This document shows positions 1 through 9,626 of a DNA stretch of 64,000 nucleotides, one piece after another. The notes under the pieces were generated by a model. It did no database searches, had not been told where the DNA came from, and was given only the letters and a program-made list of their open reading frames with translations. This DNA is from Microbacterium aurantiacum. Lineage in GTDB: Bacteria > Actinomycetota > Actinomycetes > Actinomycetales > Microbacteriaceae. The DNA is taken from positions 992,001 to 1,056,000 of the forward strand of contig NZ_JAJPDW010000001.1 of NCBI RefSeq assembly GCF_021654035.1, in the 5' to 3' direction. A program made the translations under genes and the position numbers. The first letter of the stretch is position 1; each line of letters begins with the position of its first letter.

Positions 1-522
1 GATGCCGCGCAGCCTCGCGTGGACCCGACCCCGTCGACCTCGGTCGTGCAGACGGTGTCGCGGCGCAACTGGACACGAGGACTCTTCGCCCTCGCGGCGT
101 CGCTGGTGCTGCTGGTGACCCTCGGATGGGGGGCGGCATCGATCAACGAGTTCGTGAACCGCCCGCCGGCGGTGGCGGCCCTCGCCGAGATCGAGTCGGC
201 TCCGGATGCGCAGTCCATCACCGCGGAGGTGACGGGCGGCGGCATCGCGACCGCGCACTGGTCGGAGTCGCTCGGCAAGGCCGTCCTGGTGTCGAGCAAC
301 CTCCCGGGCATCTCCGCCGACGAAGAGTTCGAGATGTGGGTCGTGGACGCCGACGGCGCGGTGTCGGCGGGCACGTTCGCCGCGGGAGACGCGCAGACCA
401 CCGTCCTTCTGGATGCGGCGGTCGCCGAGGGCGATGTCATCGCGCTGACGGTGGAGACGGCGGGCGGGTCGCCGACGGGCCAGCCGACGTCCGACCCGAT
501 CGTGGCCATTCCGACCGCCTGA
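1..522 (+). CDS. Anti-sigma factor, RskA C-terminal domain (5' partial)
   Basis: The frame is open from the window edge, so the N-terminal sigma-binding part lies upstream and is missing. The visible part has one membrane span about 20-40 residues in (LFALAASLVLLVTLGWG), then an extracytoplasmic beta-rich domain with the RskA-type pattern ending FEMWVVDADGAVSAG and a Thr/Pro tail. Proteins of this type hold an ECF sigma factor at the membrane and release it on proteolysis; the sigma gene should be just upstream. The GTG at 19 is inside the gene, not its start. Confidence 0.75.
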   Translation, partial: DAAQPRVDPTPSTSVVQTVSRRNWTRGLFALAASLVLLVTLGWGAASINEFVNRPPAVAALAEIESAPDAQSITAEVTGGGIATAHWSESLGKAVLVSSNLPGISADEEFEMWVVDADGAVSAGTFAAGDAQTTVLLDAAVAEGDVIALTVETAGGSPTGQPTSDPIVAIPTA

Positions 523-574
523 GGAATCGTCGTGGGCCGGGCCGCCATCGTGGTCCGGGAGTACCCTTGACCGG

Positions 575-1213
575 ATGACTGACGACGCGCGAGGGTTCCA
601 CAAGCCCGTCCGGCGACCCGCTGAGCTCTTCGATCGCCTGTTCGCGGCGGATGACCCGGCCGAGGTCTCCCGCGTCGCGCACTCGACGGCTCGGGCCCTC
701 GTTGCGCGCGTCCGCGAGGAGCCCGATGCAGCCGTGGTGGAGCGGCTCGTCGCCTTCACCGACCGCAACGGCATCGACGACATCGCCGAGCTGTGGTCGC
801 GTTCGCCGGCGAAGTCTCTCCCCGGAACGCTGTGGCGGCTTTACCTCCTCCAGCTCATGGTCCACGACGATCCGCAGACGGCCGCGATGACCTACGAGCG
901 CGGCCGGATCGAGCTCCGCTCGGCAGACCCCGTCGTCGCCGGGGCGCCGACACCGGCGGGCCCCGACGAGCTGGTCGGATTGGTCGACCTGATCCTCCGG
1001 GGCGTGTTCGTCGGCGACTTCGCGGTCGCCCTCGAGCGTGCCGCGGCGTTCTGCCGCGTACAGGCCTCCGGCGCGAGTCATGTCGCCGATGACTACGAGG
1101 GCACCGAGTCCGACCGCGCCTCGGCGTTCACGACGCGCGCCCTGCGCCTGTCGGACTACGCCGGCGATCTTGCGGCGGCCGCCGCGCTCTGGCGCCGCGA
1201 CGCGCTCGTCTGA
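575..1213 (+). CDS. Conserved hypothetical protein, 212 aa
   Basis: I do not recognise a functional family. The protein is soluble, Ala/Arg/Asp-rich and predicted mainly helical, with no signal peptide, membrane segment or catalytic motif. It opens MTDDARGFHKPVRRPAELFDR and carries a central helical stretch around LWRLYLLQLMVHDDPQTAAM. Codon use matches the neighbours and the frame is uninterrupted. It lies alone between the anti-sigma gene and pabC, with 52 bp and about 170 bp on either side. The ATG at 575 is the first usable start after the previous stop. Confidence 0.7.
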   Translation: MTDDARGFHKPVRRPAELFDRLFAADDPAEVSRVAHSTARALVARVREEPDAAVVERLVAFTDRNGIDDIAELWSRSPAKSLPGTLWRLYLLQLMVHDDPQTAAMTYERGRIELRSADPVVAGAPTPAGPDELVGLVDLILRGVFVGDFAVALERAAAFCRVQASGASHVADDYEGTESDRASAFTTRALRLSDYAGDLAAAAALWRRDALV

Positions 1214-1233
1214 GGGCGCCCGGACACAGAAGT

Positions 1234-1311
1234 GCCGGGCCGCAGAACGCCTCTCGGCGCGAGGCCGCTCGCAGCGGCAGAAGATGGAGCCCGGGGTTAC
1301 TGCGGCCCGGC
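1234..1311. repeat. 12-bp inverted repeat in the gap before pabC
   Basis: The arms GCCGGGCCGCAG (1234-1245) and CTGCGGCCCGGC (1300-1311) pair perfectly. Inside them is a smaller hairpin GCCGCTCGCAGCGGC (about 1264-1278). The 170-bp gap (1214-1382) contains nothing else recognisable. It could end transcription of the gene at 575 or be a folded leader; there is no T-tract. Confidence 0.5.
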
Positions 1312-1382
1312 TGTTTCAGTGTAACGCCAGGCCCACCGTCCGGCATTCCCCGCGGCAGGGACAGTCATCGTACGCTCGAGGG

Positions 1383-2270
1383 ATGGCCCTGCGTCACGCC
1401 CTCGCGCTCGATCCGATCCCCGTCGATGATCCACGGTCGGACTTCGCCGGCACCATCCGGTCGTTCGACCCGGCGGATCCGATCGTGCGGATCGGCGATC
1501 TGAGCGCGCAACGGGGAGACGGTGTCTTCGAGTCCCTCGGGATGGTCGGGCGCCACGCCCAGGAGGTGTCGGCACATCTCGAACGCTTGACGCGCTCGGC
1601 GGCGCTCTGCGATCTCCCGGAGCCGAACCTCGCGCAGTGGCGCGAGGCCGTGACGCGCATCGTCGTCCACGCGCCGGCGGCGGGGGAGAGCGTGCTGAAG
1701 CTCATCCTCAGCCGTGGGATCGACGGAGAGGAGACCCCGACCGCCTGGCTCACGCTCGCCGATGCGCCGGACAGCACCGCCGCCCGCCGTGACGGCATCC
1801 GGGTGGTGACGCTCGACCGCGGGTTCGCGGCGGATCTGCCGCGCCGCGCACCCTGGCTCCTCCTCGGCGCCAAGACGCTGTCCTACGCCGTCAACATGGC
1901 GGCGATCCGCGAGGCACGGCGCCGCGGTGCCGACGACGCGGTGTTCGTCTCCTCCGACGGGTACGTCCTGGAGGGCCCCACCGCGTCGGTGATCCTGCGG
2001 CAGGGTGGGCGCTACCTCACGCCCGAGCCGGCGGCCGGGATCCTCCACGGCACCACCCAGCGGAGCATCTTCCATCATCTGCGCTCCGCGGGGGCCGAGG
2101 TCGCGTACGCCTCGATCACGCGGGACGAGCTGCTCGCGGCCGAGGCGGCGTGGGTCGTCTCGAGCATCCGTCTCGCGGCGCCGATCGTCGCGATCGACGG
2201 CGAAGAGAAGGAGAGGGATGCCGCGGTGACGGCATCCCTCAACCACTACCTGCTCAGCCCGCGGGACTGA
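1383..2270 (+). CDS. pabC: Aminodeoxychorismate lyase, class IV PLP aminotransferase
   Basis: A 295-aa fold-type IV PLP enzyme expected to convert 4-amino-4-deoxychorismate to p-aminobenzoate and pyruvate in folate synthesis. Visible features are the substrate-side RGDGVFES-like motif (QRGDGVFESLG), the PLP lysine in LLGAKTLSYAVNMAA, the VLEGPTASV phosphate-binding loop and the LHGTTQRSI segment typical of this class. The frame is open further upstream, but ATG 1383 (MALRHALALD) gives the normal family length. Branched-chain or D-amino-acid aminotransferases share the fold; the actinobacterial context, near glnR and a nitrobindin, favours PabC. Confidence 0.82.
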   Translation: MALRHALALDPIPVDDPRSDFAGTIRSFDPADPIVRIGDLSAQRGDGVFESLGMVGRHAQEVSAHLERLTRSAALCDLPEPNLAQWREAVTRIVVHAPAAGESVLKLILSRGIDGEETPTAWLTLADAPDSTAARRDGIRVVTLDRGFAADLPRRAPWLLLGAKTLSYAVNMAAIREARRRGADDAVFVSSDGYVLEGPTASVILRQGGRYLTPEPAAGILHGTTQRSIFHHLRSAGAEVAYASITRDELLAAEAAWVVSSIRLAAPIVAIDGEEKERDAAVTASLNHYLLSPRD

Positions 2271-2279
2271 GGCCGGTGC

Positions 2280-3059
2280 TCACCCGAAGCGGCCCGAGAC
2301 GTAGTCCTCGGTGGCCTGCACCGACGGCGTCGTGAAGATCGTCGTGGTGTCGTCGTACTCGATGAGCTTGCCGGGCTTGCCGGTGCCGGCGATGTTGAAG
2401 AACGCGGTCTTGTCGCTGACGCGGGAGGCCTGCTGCATGTTGTGCGTGACGATGACGACGGTGTAGTCGTTCTTCAGTTCGCCGATGAGCTCTTCGATCG
2501 CGTAGGTCGAGATCGGGTCGAGAGCCGAGCAGGGCTCGTCCATGAGGATGACCTCCGGCGACACCGCGATCGCCCGCGCGATGCACAGACGCTGCTGCTG
2601 GCCACCGGACAGTCCCGACCCCGGCTTGTCCAGGCGGTCTTTGACCTCGTTCCACAGGTTCGCGCCGCGCAGGGAGTTCTCCACGAGCGCATCCGCGTCG
2701 GACTTGGAGAGCTTCTTGTTGTTGAGCTTCACGCCCGCCAGCACGTTCTCCTTGATCGACATCGTGGGGAACGGGTTCGGGCGCTGGAAGACCATGCCCA
2801 CCTGGCGGCGCACGAGCACAGGGTCGACCGACGGGCCGTAGAGGTTCATGCCGTCCAGCATCACCTCGCCCTCCACGCGGGCACCGGGGATCACCTCGTG
2901 CATGCGGTTCAGGGTCCGCAGGAAGGTGGACTTGCCGCAGCCGGACGGGCCGATGAAAGCGGTGACGCTGCGGGGTTCGATGTCGAGCGTGACGCCCTCG
3001 ACGGCCAGGAAGTCGCCGTAGTAGACGTTCAGGTCGTTGACTTCGATGCTCTTGGACAC
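2280..3059 (-). CDS. pstB: Phosphate ABC transporter ATP-binding protein
   Basis: A 259-aa ATPase that powers high-affinity phosphate import through PstCA. It has Walker [11 protein letters not shown]-loop [10 protein letters not shown], signature LSGGQQQRL, Walker B VILMDEP and switch His in VIVTHNMQQ; the NPFP Q-loop is typical of PstB. The GTG at 3059 (VSKSIEV) is chosen because AGAGGAAC precedes it and the length equals the family norm. It is the last gene of pstS-pstC-pstA-pstB and converges on pabC with a 9-bp gap. Confidence 0.97.
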   Translation of the reverse strand: MSKSIEVNDLNVYYGDFLAVEGVTLDIEPRSVTAFIGPSGCGKSTFLRTLNRMHEVIPGARVEGEVMLDGMNLYGPSVDPVLVRRQVGMVFQRPNPFPTMSIKENVLAGVKLNNKKLSKSDADALVENSLRGANLWNEVKDRLDKPGSGLSGGQQQRLCIARAIAVSPEVILMDEPCSALDPISTYAIEELIGELKNDYTVVIVTHNMQQASRVSDKTAFFNIAGTGKPGKLIEYDDTTTIFTTPSVQATEDYVSGRFG

Positions 3060-3097
3060 GTGGTTCCTCTGGGTTCGGGTATTCGGGCCGCGCGGAC

Positions 3098-4204
3098 TCA
3101 GCGGCCGAGCTTGGGGGCGAAGATGCGCGCGACGAGCCGCGCGATGAGGTTCAGCGCCATGACGATGACGATGAGGACGAGGGCGGCGCCCCACGCGCGG
3201 TCGATGAAGGCCGAGGCGGGGATGCCCTGGTTCATGTACTGCGAGTACGCGAAGACCGGCAGGGTCGCCATTCGGCCGTCGAAGAGGTTGTAGTTCATGG
3301 ACGCGGTGATGCCTGCGGTGAGCAGGAGGGGCGCGGTCTCACCGATGACGCGCGCGACCGCGAGCATGACACCGGTCGTGATGCCGGCGATCGAGGTGGG
3401 GATGACGACCTTGACGATCGTCAGCCACTTGGGGACGCCGAGGGCGTACGCGGCCTCGCGCAGCTCGTTGGGGACGAGACGCAGCATCTCCTCCGTGGCG
3501 CGGACGACGACGGGGATCATCAGCACCGCGAGGGCCACCGAGCCCATGATGCCCATCCGGATGCCGGGGCCGAGGAAGAGGGCGAACAACGCGTAGGCGA
3601 ACAGGCCGGCGACGATCGAGGGGATGCCGGTCATGACGTCGACGAGGAACGTGATGCCACGGGCGAGGCGCTTCCCGGCTCCGTACTCGACGAGGTAGAT
3701 CGCGGTGAACAGACCGATCGGGATCGAGATGACAGCAGCGGCGAGGGTGATCAGGAGCGTCCCGATGATGGCGTGCAGGATGCCGCCGCCCTCGCCGACG
3801 ACGTTGCGCATCGAGTTGGTGAAGAATTCCGCGGAGAGCGCCGCGACGCCGTTGACGATGACGGTCGTCGCGACCGAGACCAGCGGCAGCATGGCGATGA
3901 GGAACGCGATCGTCACGACACCCGTCACGAGCCGGTCGATGCCCTTACGTCGGCCTTCGACGACGGCCGACACCGTGAAGATGGTCGCCAGGTACAGCAG
4001 GGCGCTGACGACGAGCCATCCCGGGACGTTGAAGTCCCCTGAGGCCAGCGAGACGATGAAGAAGATCAGGGCGGCGGCGCCGGCGGCGAGGCCGAGGAGC
4101 GCCCACGGCGTCCAGGTGGGGAGCTTGCCGCTCGTGATCCGACGGCTGTCCTCGACCGGAGTGGAGCTCGCGGGGTTCGGCGGCGCGATGGTGGTGGCGC
4201 TCAT
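3098..4204 (-). CDS. pstA: Phosphate ABC transporter permease PstA
   Basis: A 368-aa inner-membrane permease, partner of PstC. After a longer-than-usual cytoplasmic N-terminus there are several membrane spans and the binding-protein-dependent transport loop around [20 protein letters not shown], the EAA motif that docks on PstB. Its start lies one base after the pstC stop (TGA-C-ATG), indicating translational coupling. Actinobacterial PstA proteins often carry an extra N-terminal pair of spans, which explains the length. Confidence 0.96.
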   Translation of the reverse strand: MSATTIAPPNPASSTPVEDSRRITSGKLPTWTPWALLGLAAGAAALIFFIVSLASGDFNVPGWLVVSALLYLATIFTVSAVVEGRRKGIDRLVTGVVTIAFLIAMLPLVSVATTVIVNGVAALSAEFFTNSMRNVVGEGGGILHAIIGTLLITLAAAVISIPIGLFTAIYLVEYGAGKRLARGITFLVDVMTGIPSIVAGLFAYALFALFLGPGIRMGIMGSVALAVLMIPVVVRATEEMLRLVPNELREAAYALGVPKWLTIVKVVIPTSIAGITTGVMLAVARVIGETAPLLLTAGITASMNYNLFDGRMATLPVFAYSQYMNQGIPASAFIDRAWGAALVLIVIVMALNLIARLVARIFAPKLGR

Positions 4205-4205
4205 G

Positions 4206-5144
4206 TCAGTTGGCTCCCGAGAACTCTTTGCGCCGGCTGATCACCCAGCGGGCGACGGCGTTGACGGCGAAGGTGACGATGAACAGGATCAGGCCGGTCG
4301 CGATCAGCACGTTGATGTTCGTGCCGTAGGCCTCGGGGAACGTGAGGGCGATGTTCGCCGGGATGGTGGAGGGATTCTCGGACGTGAAGAGCTGGAAGGT
4401 CACGACGCCCGTGGCGGAGAGCACGAGGGCGACGGCCATCGTCTCGCCGAGCGCCCGGCCGAGCCCGAGCATCGAGGCGGAGATGATGCCGCTGCGCCCG
4501 AAGGGGAAGACGGCCATGGTGATCATCTCCCAGCGGGTGGCTCCGAGGGCGAGGGCGGCCTCCTCGTGGAGGGTGGGTGTCTGCAGGAAGACTTCACGGC
4601 AGATGGCGGTGATGATCGGGACGACCATCACCGCGAGCACGATCGCGGCGGTGAAGATCGTGCGCCCCGTCGCGGAGGCCGTGCCGCTGAACAGCGGGAA
4701 CCAGCCCATGTTGGTCGTCAGCCAGACGTAGAGGGGCTGCACGGCGGGCGCGAGGACGAGGATGCCCCACAGACCGAAGACGACCGACGGGACGGCCGCG
4801 AGGAGGTCGATGATGTAGCCGAGCGTCTGCGCGAGCCGGCGGGGCGCGTAGTGCGAGATGAACAGTGCGATGCCCACCGACAGCGGGACGGCCATGAGGA
4901 GGGCGAGGAATGACGCCCACACCGTGCCGAAGACGAGCGGCCAGACGTAGCCCCAGAAGTCGGTGCGGAGGAGCGACGCCGACTCCGGTGTGGCCGTGAG
5001 GCCCGGAATCGACTGGATGATGAGGAAGATCGCGACGGCGGCGAGGGTGACGAGGATCATCGATCCCGCGGCCAGCGCGGTGCCCGAGAACCAGCGGTCA
5101 CCGGGCCGCTGTTTGGCCTTGATGGCCGGGGCTGTCGTGGTCAT
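4206..5144 (-). CDS. pstC: Phosphate ABC transporter permease PstC
   Basis: A 312-aa permease with six predicted spans. The EAA-type loop is LHEEAALALGATRWEMITMAVFP. The frame opens upstream, but ATG 5144 (MTTTAPAIKAKQRPGDRW) starts at a normal PstC N-terminus and clears the hairpin at 5178-5210. It is second in the pst operon, 73 bp after pstS and coupled to pstA. Confidence 0.96.
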   Translation of the reverse strand: MTTTAPAIKAKQRPGDRWFSGTALAAGSMILVTLAAVAIFLIIQSIPGLTATPESASLLRTDFWGYVWPLVFGTVWASFLALLMAVPLSVGIALFISHYAPRRLAQTLGYIIDLLAAVPSVVFGLWGILVLAPAVQPLYVWLTTNMGWFPLFSGTASATGRTIFTAAIVLAVMVVPIITAICREVFLQTPTLHEEAALALGATRWEMITMAVFPFGRSGIISASMLGLGRALGETMAVALVLSATGVVTFQLFTSENPSTIPANIALTFPEAYGTNINVLIATGLILFIVTFAVNAVARWVISRRKEFSGAN

Positions 5145-5177
5145 GGCGTCCTGTTCTCGGGTGGGTGTTCGTGGTAA

Positions 5178-5210
5178 TGGCCGGCCCGTCGCGGTGCGAC
5201 GGGCCGGCCA
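5178..5210 (-). terminator. Strong intercistronic hairpin between pstS and pstC
   Basis: A perfect 15-bp GC-rich inverted repeat (arms 5178-5192 and 5196-5210; core GGCCGGCCCGTCGC) with a 3-base loop and no following T-run. It sits just after the pstS stop. The likely role is partial termination or 3'-end protection, so that pstS mRNA exceeds pstCAB mRNA, as expected when binding protein must outnumber permease. Confidence 0.75.
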
Positions 5211-5217
5211 CACGGTA

Positions 5218-6336
5218 TCAGTCGACGACGATCAGGTCGATCGCGGCGTTGACCTGTTCGCGCAGGGTGTCCGAGATCGGGGCGCTGCCGGCGGAGGCCG
5301 CGGCCTCGTCCTGACCCTCGGGGCTGGCGACGTACTGCAGGTAGCCCTTCACCAGCGGGGCTGCGGCGGTGTCGGCGTACTCCTGGCACGCGATCATGTA
5401 GCTGATCAGGACGATCGGGTAGACGCCCTCCGCGGTCGAGGTGCGGTCGAGAGCGATCGCGAGGTCGCCCTCGCCGCGACCCTCTTCGAACGGTGAAGCG
5501 TCGACGATGGCGGCGGCAGCCTCGGGCGAGTACTCCACGAAGGCGTCGCCGACCTGGACGGCGGCGGTGGACAGACCCTCCTCCGCGGCGCGGGAGGCGT
5601 CGGCGTAGCCGATCGTGCCGTTGCCGCCGGCGACGGCCGAGACGACACCCGAGGTGCCCTGCGCGGCCTCGCCGCTGGTGAAGGGCCAGACGCCGTCGGG
5701 CTCTTCGGTCCAGACCGAGGGGGCAGCCTCGAACAGGTAGGCGGTGAAGTTCTCGGTGGTGCCCGAGTCGTCGGCGCGGTGGACCGGGGTCACGGCGAGG
5801 TCGGGGAGCTCGACGCCCTCGTTCAGCGCGGCGATGGCCGGGTCGTTCCAGTTGGTGATCGTGCCGGCGAAGAGGCCCGCGATCACGTCGGCCGAGAGGT
5901 TCAGCGAGTCGACGCCGTCGAGGTTGAAGATGACCGCGATCGGGGAGATGTACGTCGGCAGCTCGATGATCCCGGAGCCCTCGACGCAACCGTCGAAGGG
6001 GCCCTCGGCGATCTCATCCGTCGTGAACGCGCGGTCCGAACCGGCGAACTGGAAGGCGCCCGCCTGGAACGACTCGCGGCCCGCGCCGGAGCCGGCGGGG
6101 TCGTAGTTCACGGTGACGTCGGCGTTGGCGGTCTGGAAGCCGGCGGTCCACGTCTGGACGGCGACCTCCTGCGAGGAGGCACCACCGCCCGAGAGCGTGC
6201 CGGAGAGGCTCGAGCCGGTGTCGGTGTCGGTGCCGGCGTCGGTCGAGCCGCCACCCTCGTTCGCGGCGCAGCCGGCGAGGGTGAGAGCGGCGACGGCGGC
6301 GAGGGCGCCGACCTGGGCGAAGCGGGAGATCTTCAC
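5218..6336 (-). CDS. pstS: Phosphate-binding lipoprotein PstS
   Basis: A 372-aa periplasmic-type binding protein. The signal peptide ends in the lipobox LAGC with the lipidated Cys at residue 23, followed by a Gly/Ser/Thr/Asp linker. Phosphate-binding features include LSGGGASSQ near the N-terminus, GSGAGRESF, FAGSDRAF and RADDSGTTENF, all characteristic of PstS. It is the first gene of pstSCAB. A PHO box and a palindromic leader lie upstream, so phosphate-starvation induction is expected. Confidence 0.97.
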   Translation of the reverse strand: MKISRFAQVGALAAVAALTLAGCAANEGGGSTDAGTDTDTGSSLSGTLSGGGASSQEVAVQTWTAGFQTANADVTVNYDPAGSGAGRESFQAGAFQFAGSDRAFTTDEIAEGPFDGCVEGSGIIELPTYISPIAVIFNLDGVDSLNLSADVIAGLFAGTITNWNDPAIAALNEGVELPDLAVTPVHRADDSGTTENFTAYLFEAAPSVWTEEPDGVWPFTSGEAAQGTSGVVSAVAGGNGTIGYADASRAAEEGLSTAAVQVGDAFVEYSPEAAAAIVDASPFEEGRGEGDLAIALDRTSTAEGVYPIVLISYMIACQEYADTAAAPLVKGYLQYVASPEGQDEAAASAGSAPISDTLREQVNAAIDLIVVD

Positions 6337-6364
6337 TGTGTGAATCCTTCACATGTCAGAGAAA

Positions 6365-6384
6365 CGAAACCCGATCGGGTTTCG
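6365..6384 (-). other. Perfect 20-bp palindrome in the pstS leader
   Basis: CGAAACCCGATCGGGTTTCG is self-complementary over all 20 bases. It lies between the PHO box and the pstS start (6336). Read in the pstS direction it is followed by TTTCTCT, so the RNA could form a hairpin with a weak U-rich tail. It may be an attenuator, an mRNA stabiliser or a protein operator. Confidence 0.7.
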
Positions 6385-6446
6385 GGTTGAGGCCCGGTGC
6401 AGGGCACGACCTGACGGTAAGCACGGACTCTTAAGAGCGTGCGCTG

Positions 6447-6468
6447 TGTCGGTGAACGGAAGGTGAAC
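6447..6468 (-). promoter_or_regulatory. PHO box (RegX3/PhoP operator) of pstS
   Basis: Read toward pstS the site is GTTCACCTTCC followed directly by GTTCACCGACA. The heptamer GTTCACC is repeated exactly at an 11-bp interval, which is the direct-repeat unit bound by actinobacterial PhoP/RegX3-type regulators. It lies 110 bp upstream of the pstS start. A SenX3/RegX3 pair is encoded at 16364-18279. Confidence 0.88.
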
Positions 6469-6511
6469 GACCGGCCGCGAACCGCACCGGCCGGCCGCGG
6501 CGCAGGTGGTG

Positions 6512-7450
6512 TCACACCTTCGGCGCGTGCGTCTCGATCGCGACGATGCCCGATCCGGGGTTCTGGACCGACAGGTGCACGACGGAAAACGCGCCCGGCT
6601 CCAGCGCGGACGCGCTGCCGAGGTACGACCCGCGCAGGGTCCCTGTCGCCAGCGCGAGTTCGGCGAGGATGTCGGGGAGGACCGGTCCGTGGGAGCACAG
6701 GATCGCGGGCTTGCGGGCCCGCACGCGCGCGCCGATGACCGAGCGCGCGTCGGAGTGCCCCTCCTCCCACGCGTCCTGGCTGATCAGCGGTGTGGTCTCG
6801 ATCTTCTTGCCCGTCGCCGCCGCCAGGGGGACGACCGTCTTGTGGCAGCGCACGGCGGGGGAGGAGATGATCTTCCGGGCGCCGAAGGCCAGCAGCGGCC
6901 CGACGATGGACTGCGACTGCTTCTTCCCGCGCGCGGCGAGCGGGCGGGCCGCGTCGTCGCCTTTCCACTCCTCGCGGGGGAGCGCTTTGGCGTGGCGGAG
7001 GGCGATGATCGGGAAGGTCTGCAGGATGCCCTCATCGACGAGGCGCGCGAAGTTCTCCAGGATCTCCACGTCGACGGGATAGCTGAGCCGGGCACGGGCT
7101 TTCTTCAGGCTCACCCACTCCAGCGCAGCGATCTCCTTGTTCGGGACGAACGACGACGCGCGGATGGCGGGTTCGGTCGCCTCGGCCGACCAGTAGTGGA
7201 CGATCTTCGTCCGCTTGCTGGGGAGCCGGTAGCGCGAGACGCCGATCGGCACGCCGAGATGGACGCGGATGCCGGTCTCCTCGTGGATCTCGCGCGCCGC
7301 GGTCTCGGCGAGCATCTCGCCGGGGTCGACCTTCCCCTTGGGGAGGGTCACATCGCGGTATTTCGTGCGATGGATCAGCAGCACGCGGAGCTTGCCGTCC
7401 ACCATCCGCCACACCACGCCGCCGGCCGCGTAGATCGCGGTCTCCGTCAT
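6512..7450 (-). CDS. mutT1: Nudix + histidine phosphatase fusion, MutT1 type
   Basis: A 312-aa two-domain protein. Residues 1-140 hold a complete Nudix box at 39-61 ([11 protein letters not shown]). The second half begins with the phosphoglycerate-mutase/SixA-type RHAKAL motif at 152 and has the second catalytic His in [11 protein letters not shown]. Mycobacterial MutT1 has this arrangement and degrades 8-oxo-dGTP and related nucleotides, the second domain removing a further phosphate. It overlaps the ppk stop by 4 bases (ATGA), so it is translated with ppk. The open frame continues upstream; ATG 7450 is the real start. Confidence 0.9.
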   Translation of the reverse strand: MTETAIYAAGGVVWRMVDGKLRVLLIHRTKYRDVTLPKGKVDPGEMLAETAAREIHEETGIRVHLGVPIGVSRYRLPSKRTKIVHYWSAEATEPAIRASSFVPNKEIAALEWVSLKKARARLSYPVDVEILENFARLVDEGILQTFPIIALRHAKALPREEWKGDDAARPLAARGKKQSQSIVGPLLAFGARKIISSPAVRCHKTVVPLAAATGKKIETTPLISQDAWEEGHSDARSVIGARVRARKPAILCSHGPVLPDILAELALATGTLRGSYLGSASALEPGAFSVVHLSVQNPGSGIVAIETHAPKV

Positions 7451-9615
7451 CGCACCGCCCGAGCCCGACGGCGACGCTGCACCGCCGACATGGAGCGGTC
7501 CTGCATGTCGACGAGGAGCTTGCCCTCGGCATCCGTGCTGTGGCGGACCCACTCGCCGTCGGCGCCGAGGTGCCAGGAGCTGGTCTTGTCGCTCATCGCC
7601 AGGTCGAACAGGGAGGAAAGCTCCTTCACGTGCGCCGGCTCGACCACGCGCACGAGGGCCTCCACGCGACGGTCCAGGTTGCGGTGCATCATGTCGGCAC
7701 TGCCGATGTAGACGTGCGGGTCGCCGTCGTTGTCGAAGGCGAAGATGCGGGAGTGCTCGAGATACCGTCCGAGGATGCTGCGGACCGTGATGTTCTCGCT
7801 CATCCCCGGGACGCCGGGCTTCAGCGAGCAGATGCCGCGCACCCACACCTCGACGGTGACGCCGGCCTGGCTCGCGCGGTACAGCGCATCGATGATCTGC
7901 TCATCGACCATGGAGTTGACCTTGATGCGCACGCGCGCGGGCTTGCCCTCCTGGGCGTTGTGTCGTTCCTTGTCGATGAGCCGCAGGAGACCCTTCCGCA
8001 GGTGGAGGGGGGCGACCAGCAGCCGCTTGAACTTCTTCTCGATGGCGTACCCGGACAGCTCGTTGAACAGGCGCGTGAGATCCCGCCCGACCTGGTCGTC
8101 GACGGTGAACAGGCCGAAGTCTTCGTAGATGCGGCTCGTCTTCGGGTTGTAGTTGCCCGTGCCCACGTGACTGTAGCTGCGCAGCACGCCGTTCTCCTCG
8201 CGGATGACCAGGGCCAGCTTGCAGTGGGTCTTCAGGCCGACGAGGCCGTACACGACGTGGACGCCGGCCTTCTCGAGCTTGCGGGCCCACAGGATGTTGT
8301 TCGCCTCGTCGAAACGCGCCTTGATCTCCACCAGCGCCAGGACCTGCTTGCCGGCCTCGGCGGCGTCGATGAGGGCCTGCACGATCGGGCTGTCGCCGGA
8401 GGTGCGGTAGAGCGTCTGCTTGATCGCGAGGACGTGGGGATCCTTCGCGGCCTGCTCGAGGAAGGCTTGCACGCTCGTCGCGAACGACTCGTACGGGTGG
8501 TGGACCAGAACGTCGCCCTTGCGGATGGAGGCGAAGATGTCGGCGCGCTCGTTGTTGTCACCCGGCTGGAAGGCCACCGGGGTCGTCGGCAGATGCGGCT
8601 TGTAGTGCAGGTCCGGCCGATCGATGCGCGCGAGATCGAACAGCCCGCGGAGGTCGAGCGGCCCGGGGAGGCGGTAGACCTCCTGCGCGGTGATGTCGAG
8701 CTCCTTCAGCAGCAGGTCGAGGGTGAGCTCGTCCATGTCATCGGTGATCTCGAGGCGGATCGGCGGACCGAAGCGGCGGCGGAGGAGCTCGGCCTCGAGA
8801 GCCTGGATGAGGTTCTCGGTCTCGTCCTCCTCGATCACGACGTCTTCGTTGCGGGTGAGGCGGAACGCGTGGTGGTCGAGCACCTCCATCCCCGGGAACA
8901 GATCGTCGAGGTGGTTGGAGATGAGGTCTTCCAGCGGGAGGTAGCGGACGACACCGTCCTGCGGCTCGAGCTCCACGAACCGGGGGAGCATCGGCGGAAC
9001 CTTCAGACGCGCGAACTCCTGGCGTCCCGTCCGCGCGTTGCGGATGCGGATGGCGAGGTTCAGCGAGAGCCCGGAGATGTAGGGGAAGGGGTGCGCCGGG
9101 TCGACCGCGAGCGGCATGAGCACGGGGAAGACCCGCGAGTGGAAGTAGTCGTGCATCCGCTCCCGGTCGTCCTCGCCGAGCGTGTCCCATGCGACCACCT
9201 GGATGCCGGCGTCCGCGAGGGCGGGCTTGACCGCCGAGGTCCACGCCTCGGCGTGGCGGAGCTGGAGGCGGTGTGCTTCGGCGGAGATGTCGGAGAGGAC
9301 GTCGGCGGCGGAGCGTCCGACGTTGGTGGGGACGGCGAGGCCGGTGACGATGCGGCGCTTGAGGCCGGCGACGCGGACCATGAAGAACTCGTCGAGGTTG
9401 CTGGCGAAGATGGCCAGGAAGTTCGCCCGTTCGAGCACGGGGAGGTTCGGATCCTCGGCCAGTTCGAGCACGCGCTGATTGAACGAGAGCCAACTCACCT
9501 CGCGGTCGAGATAGCGATGCTCGGGGAGGAGCGCGTCGGCCTCTTCGGAGACGTCGAAATCGTCGTCATCCGCATCGATTCCGGGGTCGAGAACCTCTTG
9601 TTCGATCACCCCCAC
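7447..9615 (-). CDS. ppk: Polyphosphate kinase
   Basis: A 722-aa enzyme of the PPK1 family, reversibly making polyphosphate from ATP. The N-domain begins [19 protein letters not shown]. The phosphorylated catalytic His is residue 483 in [11 protein letters not shown], followed by the [12 protein letters not shown] segment and the C-terminal [17 protein letters not shown] motif. The start is GTG 9615, with a possible GTG at 9609; the ribosome site is weak. A PHO-box-like repeat lies only 12 bases upstream. mutT1 is coupled downstream, and glnR ends 43 bp upstream on the same strand. Confidence 0.96.
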   Translation of the reverse strand: MGVIEQEVLDPGIDADDDDFDVSEEADALLPEHRYLDREVSWLSFNQRVLELAEDPNLPVLERANFLAIFASNLDEFFMVRVAGLKRRIVTGLAVPTNVGRSAADVLSDISAEAHRLQLRHAEAWTSAVKPALADAGIQVVAWDTLGEDDRERMHDYFHSRVFPVLMPLAVDPAHPFPYISGLSLNLAIRIRNARTGRQEFARLKVPPMLPRFVELEPQDGVVRYLPLEDLISNHLDDLFPGMEVLDHHAFRLTRNEDVVIEEDETENLIQALEAELLRRRFGPPIRLEITDDMDELTLDLLLKELDITAQEVYRLPGPLDLRGLFDLARIDRPDLHYKPHLPTTPVAFQPGDNNERADIFASIRKGDVLVHHPYESFATSVQAFLEQAAKDPHVLAIKQTLYRTSGDSPIVQALIDAAEAGKQVLALVEIKARFDEANNILWARKLEKAGVHVVYGLVGLKTHCKLALVIREENGVLRSYSHVGTGNYNPKTSRIYEDFGLFTVDDQVGRDLTRLFNELSGYAIEKKFKRLLVAPLHLRKGLLRLIDKERHNAQEGKPARVRIKVNSMVDEQIIDALYRASQAGVTVEVWVRGICSLKPGVPGMSENITVRSILGRYLEHSRIFAFDNDGDPHVYIGSADMMHRNLDRRVEALVRVVEPAHVKELSSLFDLAMSDKTSSWHLGADGEWVRHSTDAEGKLLVDMQDRSMSAVQRRRRARAVR

Positions 9616-9626
9616 ATCATGTCAGG

